Positions 22,973 through 36,172 of a stretch of DNA of 64,000 bases are shown here, in pieces. The translations under genes and the position numbers were made by a program. How positions within the stretch are numbered: the stretch's first letter is position 1; each line of letters starts with the position of its first letter. Under the pieces are notes generated by a model that saw only the letters and a list, made by a program, of their open reading frames with translations, searched no databases and was not told where the DNA came from. The stretch comes from Plecoglossus altivelis (Eukaryota; Chordata; Actinopteri; Osmeriformes; Plecoglossidae): assembly GCA_036571765.1 (NCBI GenBank), contig BROE01000017.1, positions 4,086,938 to 4,150,937 of the forward strand, written 5' to 3'.

Positions 22973-24714
22973 CCGGTACCAGCCATGGGAGCTGAGAGAG
23001 AGGTAGCGTCCTCTGCACGCCACAGTCAGAGAGTCACTCCGTTTTTGGGGATTTTGCAACCAACGAATTCACCAAGTGGCCCGAGGGCCCGTTCCCTGGT
23101 TGTTTTTAAAGGGGACATTTTGGGACATTTTGCTTTCCACGTGTTGAAATGACAGCGCCATTCATGCAGTGCACATACAGGGCGCCGTTATGTTGGGAAC
23201 GCAGCAATTACATGTAAATGAAAGTAGTGGCGTTTAGTACATTGCTGCCCATCATTTGCATTCCATGAAAGCTTTGAGCCCGCGAGTCAGACATAACCAG
23301 GTGCCACCAATCCATCCTAGTAAAACTTTGCCAGGCCTGTTCTACTTGTGCTATAGGGGAGTTGTCCCCTAACGTTAATATAGGGCATACAGACATACTG
23401 TACAGGTTTCTGTGTACAGGAAAAAAAACATATTCAACAGTAGAGTCATGTGTTAAAGACTGGTAGCACCTGTCAAACATCAGATGAGATCTTAATCTGG
23501 AAGCAGGTTGTTTTGCCTTCTGGTATGCGTGATCGTGTACATTATCCTTATGTCACTACGACTGAGCTGAGGTCGTATAGAAAGCCGTGTACAGAACTTA
23601 TTATAGGTGGTTTGCTTAACGAATACAGCGTGCTGTGCAGTTTGTGATGGGCAGTTTAATTAGTTCCAACCGTGGACAGTGTGCAAATATCCTTAGGGGC
23701 GGACGACTGAATAGCATCAACTAACACATTATGAAAGACACATTAACCGATGAATTCCATTTGTGTATTCATGTTCATGAATAACCATTGTGATGGCTTA
23801 GAATCTGCTCTGTAAATACTCGTTTTATGGTTCTATAAACTGTAGCGCTCTGGAATTCATGCCTGGGAGGGCTAACGTAGACAAAAGCAATGGCAGACTG
23901 TTTTTTGGGGTTGCTTTTCGCCTGACATTTTCTTCTGGAGGCAATTTCCGTCTTTATTTTCGACACGTTATTGAGGGCATCAGGAATGCAGACGAGGCAG
24001 CAGGCGGATGAAGCACGATGAGGTTCCTCCTTGTCTCACCATCCCTGACATCAACGTTTGCCGTGACAAAACCCTTCCCAACCGGCTCTCCGGATTGAAT
24101 GGGACGCGCACCAGAGGAATCTGTTGGCAAATGAGTCGGGGTGAGAAATGAAGCGAGTCGTTTCTAATGAGAGGATCAACAGGAACGGGACAGGCTTGAG
24201 AGTCAAAGCTGGGAGTGTTACTTACCCACATCAATGAACATACTCTCATGTCGTACCTGTTTACACCACTAGGGGGGGGGGTGATGATAGGGTTAAAGGC
24301 GCATGAGGAAGATATGGTTTCTAGCTCCATCTTGGGACTGTAACGCAACACTGAGGCTTAGGTGGAGATGACAAATCTTCAAACGTCTTCGCTGTCCATT
24401 CAGGTTCCGTAGACGAGACAATGAAGGGGCCTCCTTATTTAGCTGAAGGGTTCAACTAAGTTCCCATTTTCAATGAGAGCTCATTAGTCAATCAGTCTGA
24501 CTGAGGGTTGAGTTTTAGCGTTGAAAGATCGTCATGGGTTATGTGGTGTTTGAGCAGAAAGATTAGAAAGATGTTTTGAGATTAAATAATAATTGTGTGA
24601 CTGTATGTGAAGCTGAAAACTTATTAAGCGGGCTGGAATCTAGAACACAGCTAGACGTCCTCATGTTATCTGCATGAGAACAATAGCCGGTATGTCAAAA
24701 TCCGTTCTACGTCA

Positions 24715-25570
24715 TTCTCTCTCTCTCTCTCTTCTCTCTGCTTCTCTCTGCCTTCGTCTCTTCTTCCTCTCTCTCTCTCCCTCCTCCTCCGTCCCANNNN
24801 NNNNNNNNNNNNNNNNNNNNNNNNNNNNNNNNNNNNNNNNNNNNNNNNNNNNNNNNNNNNNNNNNNNNNNNNNNNNNNNNNNNNNNNNNNNNNNNNNNNN
24901 NNNNNNNNNNNNNNNNNNNNNNNNNNNNNNNNNNNNNNNNNNNNNNNNNNNNNNNNNNNNNNNNNNNNNNNNNNNNNNNNNNNNNNNNNNNNNNNNNNNN
25001 NNNNNNNNNNNNNNNNNNNNNNNNNNNNNNNNNNNNNNNNNNNNNNNNNNNNNNNNNNNNNNNNNNNNNNNNNNNNNNNNNNNNNNNNNNNNNNNNNNNN
25101 NNNNNNNNNNNNNNNNNNNNNNNNNNNNNNNNNNNNNNNNNNNNNNNNNNNNNNNNNNNNNNNNNNNNNNNNNNNNNNNNNNNNNNNNNNNNNNNNNNNN
25201 NNNNNNNNNNNNNNNNNNNNNNNNNNNNNNNNNNNNNNNNNNNNNNNNNNNNNNNNNNNNNNNNNNNNNNNNNNNNNNNNNNNNNNNNNNNNNNNNNNNN
25301 NNNNNNNNNNNNNNNNNNNNNNNNNNNNAAATCTGTCTCTCTCTCTCTCCTCTCTTCGTTTCTTTCTGTCTTCTCTTTCCCTCTCTCTCGCCTCTCTCTC
25401 TCTCGTTCCTCTCTCCCTCTCTCCGACTTCTCCTCCTTCTCTCTCATCTCTTCTCTCCTCCTCTTTCTAGACTATCTCCTCTCTCTCTCACACACAGACA
25501 CCACACACTCTCGCCTCTCCCGTGGGTCCTCTCCTCATTATCTCCTCTCTCTCTCTCTCTTCTCTCTCCA
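24715..25570. repeat. CT-rich microsatellite interrupted by an assembly gap
   Basis: Dense CTCTCT/TTCTCC tracts at about 24715-24796 and 25330-25570 flank a run of N from 24797 to 25328 (532 bases). The gap probably reflects a simple repeat that could not be assembled. Open frames across it are meaningless. Confidence 0.9.
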
Positions 25571-28275
25571 CCCTCTGTGAACCCCCCCCCTTCCCACCTC
25601 CCCCCCCCCCACCCGCTTTCTTCTTTCAGTCTCTTTCTTTCTCATTTCAGACCAAAGAGGAGGACGCACTAACATGTATAATTTACACCGGCTGCATCCT
25701 GCCCCAGCTCTTTTCTACCTCTTTTTAAGGAGAAGAAGCCGCAAGCAAAAAAAAGTGCTTGGTGTGAGGCTCCCAGAGTACCTGCATAAGATTCTCATGT
25801 AAAGGGAATCCACATCATATACCCTGATGGTCCACAACATGCCCTGCCGCCTATGAAAAATCGTCTGTTTAATGGCAGTTTGGTAACAAATAAAAATCCC
25901 TTGATAATTCAGTTGTCTGAATTAAAAGATGTTGTCAGAAATAGAGTAAGGACTGCAGATGTTCCTATTACAAAAAGACTGCAGTCAAGTTATAGTAGGG
26001 GGGGGGGGGGGTGTTAACAATAACCTAATCTCAGGTAGGTGACCTCTGTTTTCTGTAGGTTTCTGAGTCGCTCACCCACAGTGCAGATCTGACGATGCCT
26101 GTTATCATAGATGTGTGGGCTCATCCAACGGAGAGCACTGCAGTACCTACGGACAAGAGGAATTATCCATTCAACGTAAGCTAAGGGTTGGCATAGAAGT
26201 GACTTCAAAGATATTTAGGAGTTATTCCCGAAATAATTAGTTGGAGGACTTTTTTGTGCATTGTTACATAACACTTGGCAGTGAATGAATTCAGTTGTCG
26301 GATTACATCATTCTAAACTCAGTGTTGCCAACCAAAATCATTTTGTCTTTGAAAATCGAATGTTTCCTACGCAGTTTTCGAACGCTTTCTCGATCTTCAT
26401 CAATTATCAGTTCAAATATGGTTCCGCAGACCCATACAACAAATAGGCTTCAAAGTTTCTACAAAACTCAAGTCAGACAGACAGCCATTCGTTAATTCTT
26501 CCCATGTCAATCGACTACTTTGACTGCACTACATTTGCACGTCTTGCTACTTACTAATACATAAGACGGACTGGGACAGACTGTCCACAATCATGTATCT
26601 CCAAGCTTGTTTATTTATGGTATTGTTACTGTTAGTCGGCACAGAGGAATTTCCTAGAATTCTACACCAGGAGTGCTAATGTGTCTGTATTGAATTAAGA
26701 GAATTTGTTTCCTGAGCTGGTTTACTCTGGCTCTGTCTAAAGACCATGTGACAGACGGGGTCCGAATGGTGGAGGAGATATAAATCATGAAACCTTTTTG
26801 TTTTTTCCTCTTGATTGTAAATATCTAACTAGAAGGAAGCCGTAGGGATTGGGGAACGGGTTCTCTCTGAGAACAAATTTCTCAGGAGGGGATTCTGATA
26901 AGGATGTGAACTTGTAATCCATTGGTGTATATATACGATGGGTGAAACCGAACTGTTCCGTTGTAATATGACTTAAGTACATGTTTGTAGGAAAAAAGTG
27001 TTCCTTATCATATCTATAGTAAGGTGTCGTCTGTGCCTACCAACTTTCTGACAATGCTGTTCTCCTGAGATACATGTTAGCTGATGATGACCATCTGTGG
27101 ACTGCTATGTCTTTACGATTTTCTCAAAACCTTCACTGGGCTCACGTGTTTTCAGTGCTTGACTGAAGGAAAACAGTATATGCATTTGTATTTACATGTT
27201 TAATTAACTTAACATTGAACAGCACACTTATTACCAAAGTCTGTAATACAAATCAGTACATTTGTCAATGAGCGGGCATAGGTTTCAATCTGATAAACGC
27301 TGAGTCTTGTGTTCGGGCAATTTCTTGCTCAACCAAGTGTTACTCAATCGATTGTTCTGAATTGCTTTGAAATTTTGAGCGCATCAAGGTAATCAAGATG
27401 TTGATGTTATTTGTTTCCCAGAGAAAGAGATAAGATTTGCGTAGCCTCCCGTTCTGCCTCCTAACTCCGGTGGCTAGGAGGAGTCGTTTACATCAGTGCA
27501 GGCACTCTCAGTCACTTTGGCTGATACAAGTTATAAATACAAAGAAAGCTTTGCAGGAGTGTATCGACAAACGTGCGCAAGTAGGCTAAATCAATGTACA
27601 ATTACTGAACAATGAAGAGTGCAATGCATAGGATACAGATATTTTCAGAACATTTTTATGTCGTCGTTGGAGGCAATACAGATTCCCAAATGTAAGTTTA
27701 AGTTATAGAATTACCAACCACGAATTTGCTAGATCTAAATAGCTTAAGAAAGACAACTTTGCTATTTAGACCAGCAAATATTTAAGCGTCAATACTTTTA
27801 CTTTGAGATGTGAATGCTTAAAACTTGTGGTTCGCTTTTTGAATGGTTAAACGGCAGCCTAAATGCTGTAAAGAGAGAAACGCTGCCTGACAATTAGATG
27901 GTCGTTCTTGGGGATACTGATTACTTCACCTGTGAACATCTATGAAGGCTGTGGACTTGGTTAAACCTTTGGTATGCACTTTATCGTCGGTTTAGAGATC
28001 GTGACTGTAGAAAGTATGTTTTGGCTTCATAACATGAATTCAACATTGACGTGTGGCCCCCCACACTGTGTGGGCAGACATGCATTGATATTGAGAGCAT
28101 TCAAGCGTGTGATACACTAGCATCACACTGATGGTTGTGTGTTTTGTCTTCTGATGCTAAAGTTTTAATTGCAAATTCTTTTGTGGATTCTTTGACGAAC
28201 TGCCCAACTGCTTTCATGGAATGAACCTAGCCTCACAATGACAATCCCGCGACCTTGGATGTGAAGCGATAGCCA

Positions 28276-31200
28276 ATGGATCCATCCTTTGCCCTGTCCT
28301 CTCACTTGACGCCCATGGCCTCGACACCACCTCCCTCATCTGGGTCTCCAACCCCACCCCCACCTATGTCTCCCCCCCATCCTCCACCCCCATCCCCCCC
28401 ATCCCCACCTATGTCTCCCCCTTCTCCTCCACCCCCTCATCCCCCCATCCCTCCCTATGTCACTCCCCTTTCTCCCACCCCATCCCCACATCCCACCTAT
28501 GTCTCCCCTCCTCCTCCACCCACATCCCCTCCCACCCCCACCTCCTCCCCTGCCCCTGAGCTCTCCAGCCCGGCAGGGTGCCCCGCAGCTGCGGAACTTG
28601 AACTGGGACCTCATCCCTAAAGAAAAGGTGGAGGGACGGCTAAGTGTTTGGACCAGTCCGGACGAGTTTCCCATCGACCTGAGCTCTCTGAACGAGCTGT
28701 TTGGGCAGACGACGTCTCGCGCCCGTAAGAGAGAGGCGGATGCTTGTCAAGGTCTCCGTCCGCTTCGTTCCCCAACGCGAGCCAAACAGGCCAGTCTCTT
28801 TCGTGTTTTGATCATCATGAAACATCATAGTATCATAACTGTATTACTATACGGACAGGAAAAGAATAATCAAGCTGCGCACTCGTTTTGAATGCGGTTC
28901 TTTGTTGTCGTTTGTAGATATCAATTCTGGATGCAAAGCGCAGTATGAACGTAGGCATCTTCCTCCGGCAGTTCAAGAGGTGAGAAAGGTTTGGTCATCC
29001 TCGATCGAGGTGGTGACCGATGCCAGCGGTGTCATTATTTCACAGTGATAACAACATCACCGCGAAAGCAGCTCAGATTCCTGTGTGTTTGTCTACGAGT
29101 GACTGAATGTCTCTCGTCCGATGTTGTCTCCTGTTAACAGTGCGGTCAAGGAGATTGTGGAGGATATCAAGCAGGGATCCAGTCGACGCTACGGAAGCGA
29201 GACGCTCAGCGAACTATGCAAACTGCTGCCAGATTCAGAGGAGGTATTGGAGAATTCTTCCTTCAGAATACCCATCGCCTGGCGGGTGGGAACTGTGCAA
29301 AACGCCTAGGCCTGCTTAAACGCACCGGTCCAAATGTCAAGGCCTATCCATTTGCATCTGTTCAAACGTCACGGCCTACCCTCCCGATCTTTTCCTCAAC
29401 CTTTGCACATGCTCCGTAGGAGAGGCGTCTGAGAGACTACAGAGGGGACCCGGGTCAGCTGGAGGAGCCAGACCTCTTCATGCTGCTGTTAGTTGGGGTC
29501 CCGAGGTGGGAACCTCCTGTTGCTCTTCCCGCTGAACCTCCTGTCAGTCCGCATACCTCTGCAGTTCAGCATCCCGCATTCCTCCTTTTCATCATCCTGC
29601 CTTCGCTGTCGTTTGTGTAGCTATCGTCTGCATCTGGATGCCATGATCCTCCAGCAGGAGTTAGACCCCACCGTGACTGCTCTGTGTGAATCCGCACGTT
29701 GCTTGGTAACTGCAGCCACAGGTAAGGAGACAGGGCGAGCAGAGTTATGCTATTGACACGCAGATTACTCGGCAACAAGAACCCCGTTTGTGTCAGCTCT
29801 GCTCTTGACAAAAGCAACCCGAGAACAGATCGAACCCACAGGTTGACGTGACTGGCGTGTCTAACGTTCGGCATGGACAACCACTTCTCTGTCTATTATA
29901 GAGCTACTGAGGTGTCCAGAGTTGCATTCCATCATCCGGCTGGTTCTGAGGGCAGGAAACCACATGAACGCCGTGAGTCGTACACTTGGACACGCTGCCC
30001 ATTAGTTTGATCGTGATTCGAGTTCCTCAGGATCTGATCCCCCCCCCCCCCCCCCCCATCCCCCCCTTATCAAACTTGAATTAACAGGGCGGGTACGCAG
30101 GAAACGCTGCCGGCTTCCGCATCGCCTCGCTGCTGAAGCTAGCTGACACCAAAGCCAATAAACCAGGAATGAACCTCCTCCATTTTGTAGCCATGGTAAA
30201 AAAGGAAATACAACATGTACAATAAACAGTTCACAATGAAGGTGGAAAAACGTGCTTCTATATACTTCTGCGGTGAACGGCAGGCTCTATACAGGATGTG
30301 TTGCGTCTGTCGCCTCCGCAGGAAGCGACGAGGAAAGACCCCGCCTTGCTCTCCTTCCCCCTGAAGCTGAGCCACGTTGGGCCTGCCTCCAGGTCAGTGC
30401 CACAGCACAATAAGCTGCCCCCCCCCAATACCAGCTTCAATGCAAGACACCAAGCAGGACTCCCTTTGTCCAAAAGATTGACATTAAATGTGTACATGGT
30501 TCTGTTATTCGTTTTCACAAATGAGAATGTTGTAGTGACGTGTCGATGGACTCGTATGACTTAACTGTAAACTGAAACTAATGGGTGTCCTATCTCGGCT
30601 TTTGTGTATGTTTTTTGTTACCCAAACTCAGCTGTCCCATAGCTTTGTCATTCTGACTTGTCTATCCAAACTGTCCTGTTCGTTGGTCTTATCGTGTCAG
30701 TCCTGTCTATGTAATCGACCTTTCTTTATTGTACTTTTGACCTAAGTCACTGACTTTCTCTCCCTTTCCCCCTCATAAGACTGTGTGTGGATGGAGTGCA
30801 GGAAGAACTGTCTCAGCTGAAGAGTCGAGTAACAGCTCTGCGGTCAAGGACTGAAACGGATCATGATCTCCTGCTGCAGACGAAGCCTTTCTTCCAGGTT
30901 AGAGTTTCCAGAATGGAGGACTTTCCAAAACGAAGCTCCTGTGTCTTCAGTTCGTACCGACTCACTGTAGCGTTCTTAGGACGCGCGATGTCCATTTTGT
31001 TATGTGACTGATCTTGCGTGTTATGTGACGGTAAGGCGGCGGGGGTTCAAATGTCGTCCTGTTTTCTCAGTTGGCAAGTAGGAGGCTGGAGGAGGCCGAG
31101 GTGGAGGTGGAGGCCTTACTGAAGTCCCAGCAATCCCTGGTGGACTTCTTCTGCGAGGACAACGTCACGTTTAAGCTGGAGGAGGCCTGTAACATCTTCC

Positions 31201-32682
31201 ATTCCTTCAACGTTCGCTTTCAGAAAGCCATCGAGGTTTGTGTGAAAATGACAAGTAGCCAAATGGTTGTTAGCGTTAGCGTCACGCGGCATGAGTAGAT
31301 CACTCCTCTGGTTGTGGTTTTCTCAGGAAAACACAAAACGGAAGCTACTGGAAGAAAAGAGGGCGTCTAGGAACGGAGCGGAGAGAGAGAAGGACAGACA
31401 CGCAAGGTGGCGTTCTATCGTCGCCTGCTCCGTCCTAGAGGCTGGACTCGGCGCCAGTTCCGGAGACGACCTGGAGACCTCGCTGGAGCGTAGTCTCGTC
31501 CATGTTTGGAGCCGTCGCAACATGAGGAGCCCGGAGGGCAGGCCACGTGCCATCGGCCCTTTGCAAAGCCTGCAGCAGACAAACATGAATGAAAAATTGG
31601 AGGCCTCACCCTACGCCTGCTCACAACAGACAACACTTCAGTTGTCCTCTGATCCCACAGACTCTGCCCTGGCAGGGGCTGCCCAGACACCTCCTCCTGG
31701 AAACAATGCGCAGCCACCCCTGGATAGTCGACCCAAGTCAACCCATCTAGTCTCAAACCCACAGACACGGCAAGACACAGCTCCCTCAAAACCTTCCGAA
31801 GGGCCGTCTCTGGAATGGGAGGGTCTGTATCCCCGCTTGGGAGACACAGTTATTTGTCATACGCTCGTAAGTGGCCTGCGTTCCTACAAAAGCCTGGCGC
31901 CAACCCTGCCCCCGGAAGGAGTGCGGAGAGGCACCAGGATGGAGAGGAGGGGCGATACTGACACCCCCAAAGCCGAACCATTCGCTGGCTCATCTGCGAC
32001 TGCCCGTCCTAGCCCATCTTCCATCCCCAGACTCCAAACCACATCAGAGACGGCTTTGCCCTGCCGCCTCCCTGTGAAAGTCAACGCGCGACCCCCTGCA
32101 CTTTCAACAACCAGAAAGGGGCCTGACTTTGCTGAGCACACCAAAAAAAGGACTTCGATTCAGCGGATTTTCAAAAAAGTCCGACTAGAAAAGGCGAAGG
32201 AAAAGGAGAAAGTCAAAACCGCAAAGGAGAAAGAACGGGCGAAGGACGAGGAGAAAGGATGTGAAAAAAGAATTGGAAGAGAGAGCGAAAGTGAAAGAGA
32301 AGCAGAAAAGAAGGCACGAGAACAAGAGAAAGAAAGAAAGAGAGACGAGACAAAGAGAGAGAAGAAGCACCCAAAAGAGAAAGCGAGTCCAGAATCTAAA
32401 GAAAGGAATGAACTGAATGTCAATGGTGTGGAGACGGACCAGGAGTTTAAAGCGGAGCCGGAGATGAGATCCACTCTGCTCGTATCCAGACAGCTGAACC
32501 TCCACCCCAGCTCCTCAGCTCCTCTTCCCAACCTTGCTCTCCAGAACTCCACCACGTCCAAGGTCCTACGGTGTGTCGTCATGGCTGCTGCAGCTGTGAG
32601 CAGGGACAGGAACAGCAGGTCCATGATTCCAAGGATGTCAGGGGCGAAGAGGCCTGCGTGTCCCAGTCATCTCAACCTGTAG
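28276..32682 (+). CDS. FH2 domain-containing formin, FHDC1-like
   Basis: Formin-family actin nucleator/elongator. FH2 exons: about 28592-28724, 28918-28979, 29141-29243, 29420-29505, 29621-29721, 29902-29972, 30088-30195, 30322-30392, 30780-30897, 31071-31235 and 31327-32682 (stop). From the second onward all phases match. FHDC hallmarks: LNWDLIPKEKVEGRLSVW, ILDAKRSMNVGIFLRQFK, EDIKQGSSRRYGSETL, RAGNHMNAGGYAGNAAGF, LADTKANKPGMNLLHFVA and SLVDFFCEDNVTFKLEEACN. An FH1-like Pro-rich stretch (from ATG at 28276) sits in a different frame from the FH2 start, and the first FH2 exon ends in phase 1 whereas the next begins in phase 0, so a short intron, a microexon or an error remains unresolved. The last exon encodes a long tail with a Lys/Glu-rich helix (about 32160-32410). 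There is no GBD/DID, as in FHDC proteins. Teleosts have several FHDC paralogues, so no symbol is assigned. Confidence 0.85.
28320..28560 (+). repeat. Proline-coding C-rich repeat with CCTATGTCTCCCC units
   Basis: Imperfect tandem copies of CACCTATGTCTCCCC with C-rich spacers, encoding a Pro/Ser-rich FH1-like segment in frame 1. FH1 regions normally bind profilin and SH3/WW domains. The repeat is a plausible place for copy-number error and hence the frame disagreement with the FH2 exon. Confidence 0.75.
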
Positions 32683-34217
32683 TGGAGACTCGCAGACGTA
32701 CGCACACGCTCGAACCGGACAATCGTCGCCTTTTATATGCAGACTCATTAGGTGTTTCGTACAGGAGATTACAGGTTACATATTGCCAGATATGTAGTAC
32801 ATCTCACCTGTGAAAAAGACAAAAGACTCACAGACCTTGCTCTTAAGTCTTAGTATAGATGGAAAGTATAGATGGACACACCCTTCAGATATACCTAATT
32901 AAAATAGTTGAAATGGTTGAAATTAATTTATGTAATTTCTATTTTTTCTGTTAAATTATTTGTCAAATTCAATGGATCAATTCTTGTGGAATTGTGATTA
33001 AATGACACTTGTGCACAGAGAAAAGAAAGAGAATGTTTGATAATATGGAGGTTATGGTATGGTTATGGTATGCTTTAGGGGTAAAGTATGTGACAGAGAG
33101 AGGATTGTGAGCTAATTTGAGAAAAGATTTGCAAAGGAAGAGAGTAAAGAGATTGAAGCATGTCGGTGCAGGTTTGAATTGTTCACTTCAGTGCATGGTC
33201 TTCTGTTAAGACGTTTTTATCATGACTGTCATTTGGAAGGAAAAAAATAAAAAATGAATGTTTTGATACATTTTTTGAGTCTCGTGTTGTGAAATCTTGA
33301 TAATGATGTGTGTTCATGTTTAAATGTAACTGTCAATCTTATTTGAAGTTACAACGGAGTAGGCAGTGGAGTTACTACATGTACCATAATACAATGCTTC
33401 AGGGAAAAATCCCGGATGACAAACTTCTAAAACAACGAAACAGGGCGCGAGACAACAAGAAGGCGGTGGAGTGATTTATGAAATTTACCTATTGAGACTT
33501 CAATTAATGGGACTGTGATATTAACTTACAAACTTCACTGTAAGTTGTGCTCGTGTTATGGTCTTACTTGAGATAGGTTTAATTTGACTGGAGGAGAAAT
33601 TTGGCTGTTTAGCTTTTAGCTTAGCCGTTAGCTTTTAGCAATAAGTTCACTCCGCTACGGAAACTCAAGCGCGTGCTAAGTTAGCTTGTACGGGCTAACT
33701 AGCAAGCATTCACTGGTTAGTTTCTTTGGTTAATGATTATAGTTATCTAGATATTGTTTTGCAGTCGCATCGTGCAAGCCTCATTCCCTGTGTGTGTTTA
33801 TTTACTACAGAAGTATGTGATTCAGTGTAAGTTGAGTAACATTTGCTTTTTAGCCAAGTCGGCGAGTTTAGCCTGATTTGAATTGCTAACTTAGTACAGT
33901 ACAGAATTAGCGCTCATAGTGTTGGGCGACTTATCAAAGTTAAAGCGAGTCCTTGAATAACCGTTTAGTTTACAGTGTAATGTATGTACTGATTGTATGC
34001 AGACTTTCATGTCGCTGACTAGTTTTAGGTCGAAGAGAACTCTGAACCACCTAGAGTGATTATACAGTAACAGACCATGGGGCAGTGTAACTAATATTAA
34101 CTCATCTGGTGACGATACTTGTTCTCGGTGACATAAGCATGATGTCGTCTTCTCTTGACTGTTCCTTTCCGACCCCTTTACTCAGGCACCTTCGTCGCCC
34201 TAGTGGGTGTGGGCACC
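32683..34217. other. Formin 3' UTR, intergenic DNA and rhog 5' region
   Basis: The first 600 bases are the likely formin 3' UTR ending at the signal at 33246. Around 33600-33720 is a cluster of TTAGC/GCTAA words (such as TTAGCTTTTAGCTTAGC). A splice acceptor TTTACTCAG ends at 34184, 33 bases before the rhog ATG, so rhog has at least one upstream noncoding exon, probably within 33.4-34.1 kb. Confidence 0.6.
33246..33251 (+). terminator. Formin poly(A) signal AATAAA
   Basis: Canonical AATAAA in an A-rich stretch about 560 bases after the formin stop codon. Confidence 0.65.
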
Positions 34218-34793
34218 ATGCAGACCATAAAGTGTGTGGTGGTGGGCGATGGTGCCGTGGGTAAGACCTGCCTGCTCATCTCCTACACGACCAACGCTTT
34301 CCCGGAGGAGTACATCCCCACCGTGTTCGACAACTACAGCGCCCAGATCAGCGTCGACGGCCGGGCCATCAGCCTCAACCTGTGGGACACGGCGGGGCAG
34401 GAAGAGTACGACCGCCTGCGCACGCTCTCCTACCCTCAGACCAACGTCTTCATCATCTGTTTCTCCATCGGCAGCCCCTCCTCTCACGCCAACGTCCGAC
34501 ACAAGTGGCACCCCGAGGTGTCCCACCACTGCCCTGGCGTCCCCGTTCTCCTCGTGGGCACCAAGAAGGACCTGCGAGTTGACATGGAGGCGGTGAAGAA
34601 GCTGAAGGAGCACGGCTTGGCTCCCACCTCTATGCAGCAGGGCAACGCTTTAGCCAAGCAGATCGGCGCCGTCAAATATCTCGAGTGCTCGGCCCTGATG
34701 CAGGAAGGCGTCCGGGAGGTGTTTGCGGATGCGGTGCGCGCCGTGCTCAACCCCGTCGCTAAGAAAACGCCCAAACGGTGCGTTCTGTTATAA
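34218..34793 (+). CDS. rhog: RhoG-like small GTPase (single coding exon)
   Basis: Rho-family GTPase of the Rac subfamily that signals to ELMO/DOCK and actin at membranes. It is 191 aa, the exact RhoG length, encoded in one exon. GTPase boxes: G1 GDGAVGKT (10-17), switch I YIPTVFDNYSA with the effector threonine, G3 WDTAGQEEYD (56-65), G4 TKKD (about 115-118) and G5 ECSAL. The C-terminus KRCVLL is a CaaX box whose final Leu predicts geranylgeranylation. The start ATG (CACCATGC) begins MQTIKCVVVGDG; a longer open frame upstream of it crosses a splice acceptor at 34184 and is 5' UTR. RhoG-specific NVRHKWHPEV and AVRAVLNP distinguish it from Rac1 and Cdc42. Teleosts carry several rhog copies, so the suffix is undetermined. 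Confidence 0.93.
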   Translation: MQTIKCVVVGDGAVGKTCLLISYTTNAFPEEYIPTVFDNYSAQISVDGRAISLNLWDTAGQEEYDRLRTLSYPQTNVFIICFSIGSPSSHANVRHKWHPEVSHHCPGVPVLLVGTKKDLRVDMEAVKKLKEHGLAPTSMQQGNALAKQIGAVKYLECSALMQEGVREVFADAVRAVLNPVAKKTPKRCVLL

Positions 34794-36043
34794 CCATGTG
34801 CCTAAGACTGCGGGGGGGGGGGAAGACTGGAGGAAGAGACTGAAATGATTGGCTCTGCCAGTTTGGTTCCAGTATGCCTTCCACATTCAAACCCTTGCCA
34901 TTCTAAGCCTTTTCCAAGCTTCCTTCTTACGCAAATAGATTATCATTTGTTTTTGGTTTAAGAGGTTCTCGCCACTAGCTGTGGGTTTTCATTGATGGAT
35001 TTTGATGTCGCTGAAATCGAAACACCAAAGTGAAAATGGCAGGGAGATGTCAGAACGTGCCTTGTCTGTCAGCCACCTGAAGTGCCCCCCTACCAGCGGT
35101 GTGATCAACACGACAGATTTCGCTCTCTCTTCCCTCTTCCCATGTCAGGCCAGTCTTTTAACCGCCTCTTCTTTCAGCCCTGTCCTCCATGCCTTCCTAA
35201 ATCATTTCTCGTGTGCCTTAAATAGCTAACGTGTTAAAAAAACAAAACAAAAAAAAACACTCTCTGTGCCACTGATCGCAAAACCTTTGTTCTCATTGCA
35301 TAAAGGACTGCACCCACACGTGCTTCAACCACGTCTAGTCTCAGGACTGCGTTGCACTAAAGGGTGTCTAGCGGTGTCGACCTAAATACAGAAGACACAC
35401 TTTAAGATCAGTCTGTTTTTGCCGGGCTGGTGTGGTTGCTCTCGTTCCTCTTCTACTGCACTCCGTAAAACCTATGAGCTTGGAATGCACACAATGCTTT
35501 ATTGTCAAAACAAAGTGCTGATTGTCTTGGTGGATCCAGCTTTGGGTTGTTCGCGTCTGCTAAGTAAACAGAAGTCGCCCAGATTCATCGAGCTGTATCA
35601 TCAGAGAAACGGAACAATCGGGATGGAATCGCTTATCGAGCGATTCGCCAGAGATCGTTGACTGCCCCCTAGATTGGCCGATTCTTCGGTGACCTGCTAA
35701 TGGTTGATAGGCTAGCTTTTGTCACATGACAGGTTTAAACCACAAGTTTAATACATTCCATGTCCACCCGCAACTGTAGTTTACATGCTGAATTTTGCCA
35801 CTCTATGATTCCATATTCCTGTTCTCTTTCTTAACAGTTTGTGCCCTTACATGGAGGCACTAGGACAAAGGTACCACGTTTAGCTGTAATGCTACTCATT
35901 TGTGGCTAACTCCATTAACTTATCAACATGTCTTTTCATGTGATGGATGCAAACCATTTCAACTGTAAATTGAATGCAGAGCAGATCCAAGGGTGCTTTA
36001 ATCCAGGTGGTTGTTTCCCATAGAAAACAGGGCCGCCTCGTGC

Positions 36044-36172
36044 CTTTAGTGATGTGGTATGTGTCCCGACAGATAGAAAGGTCTTCTTCCCTTTAGTGAT
36101 GTGGTATGTGTCCCGACAGATAGAAAGGTCTTCTTCCCTTTAGTGATGTGGTATGTGTCCCGACAGATATAG
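36044..36172. repeat. 47-bp tandem triplication
   Basis: Nearly three identical copies of a 47-bp unit beginning TTTAGTGATGTGGTATGTGT, with starts near 36049, 36096 and 36143, in the rhog 3' UTR. Near-identity suggests a recent expansion. Confidence 0.95.

Larger units (their letters stand above)
21076..28275. other. 7.2-kb intergenic region with no supported gene
   Basis: Between the divergent starts of the ZNF185-like gene (-) and the formin gene (+). It contains the promoter of the former near 21.1 kb, a CA tract, pyrimidine-rich patches (21796-21820, 22430-22580), a possible LINE tail near 22.95 kb, a sequence gap, long CT tracts on both sides of the gap, and AT-rich unique sequence from about 25.8 to 28.2 kb. 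Upstream exons of the formin gene could be hidden here, but I recognised none. Confidence 0.6.

Noticed and set aside
24674..25672. 332-codon frame across the N run
   Set aside because: Mostly unknown bases flanked by CT repeats; no information content.
34155..34217. N-terminal extension of RhoG from an upstream ATG at 34155
   Set aside because: The extension spans a splice acceptor (TTTACTCAG at 34184) and RhoG proteins start MQxIKC; the segment is intron plus 5' UTR.
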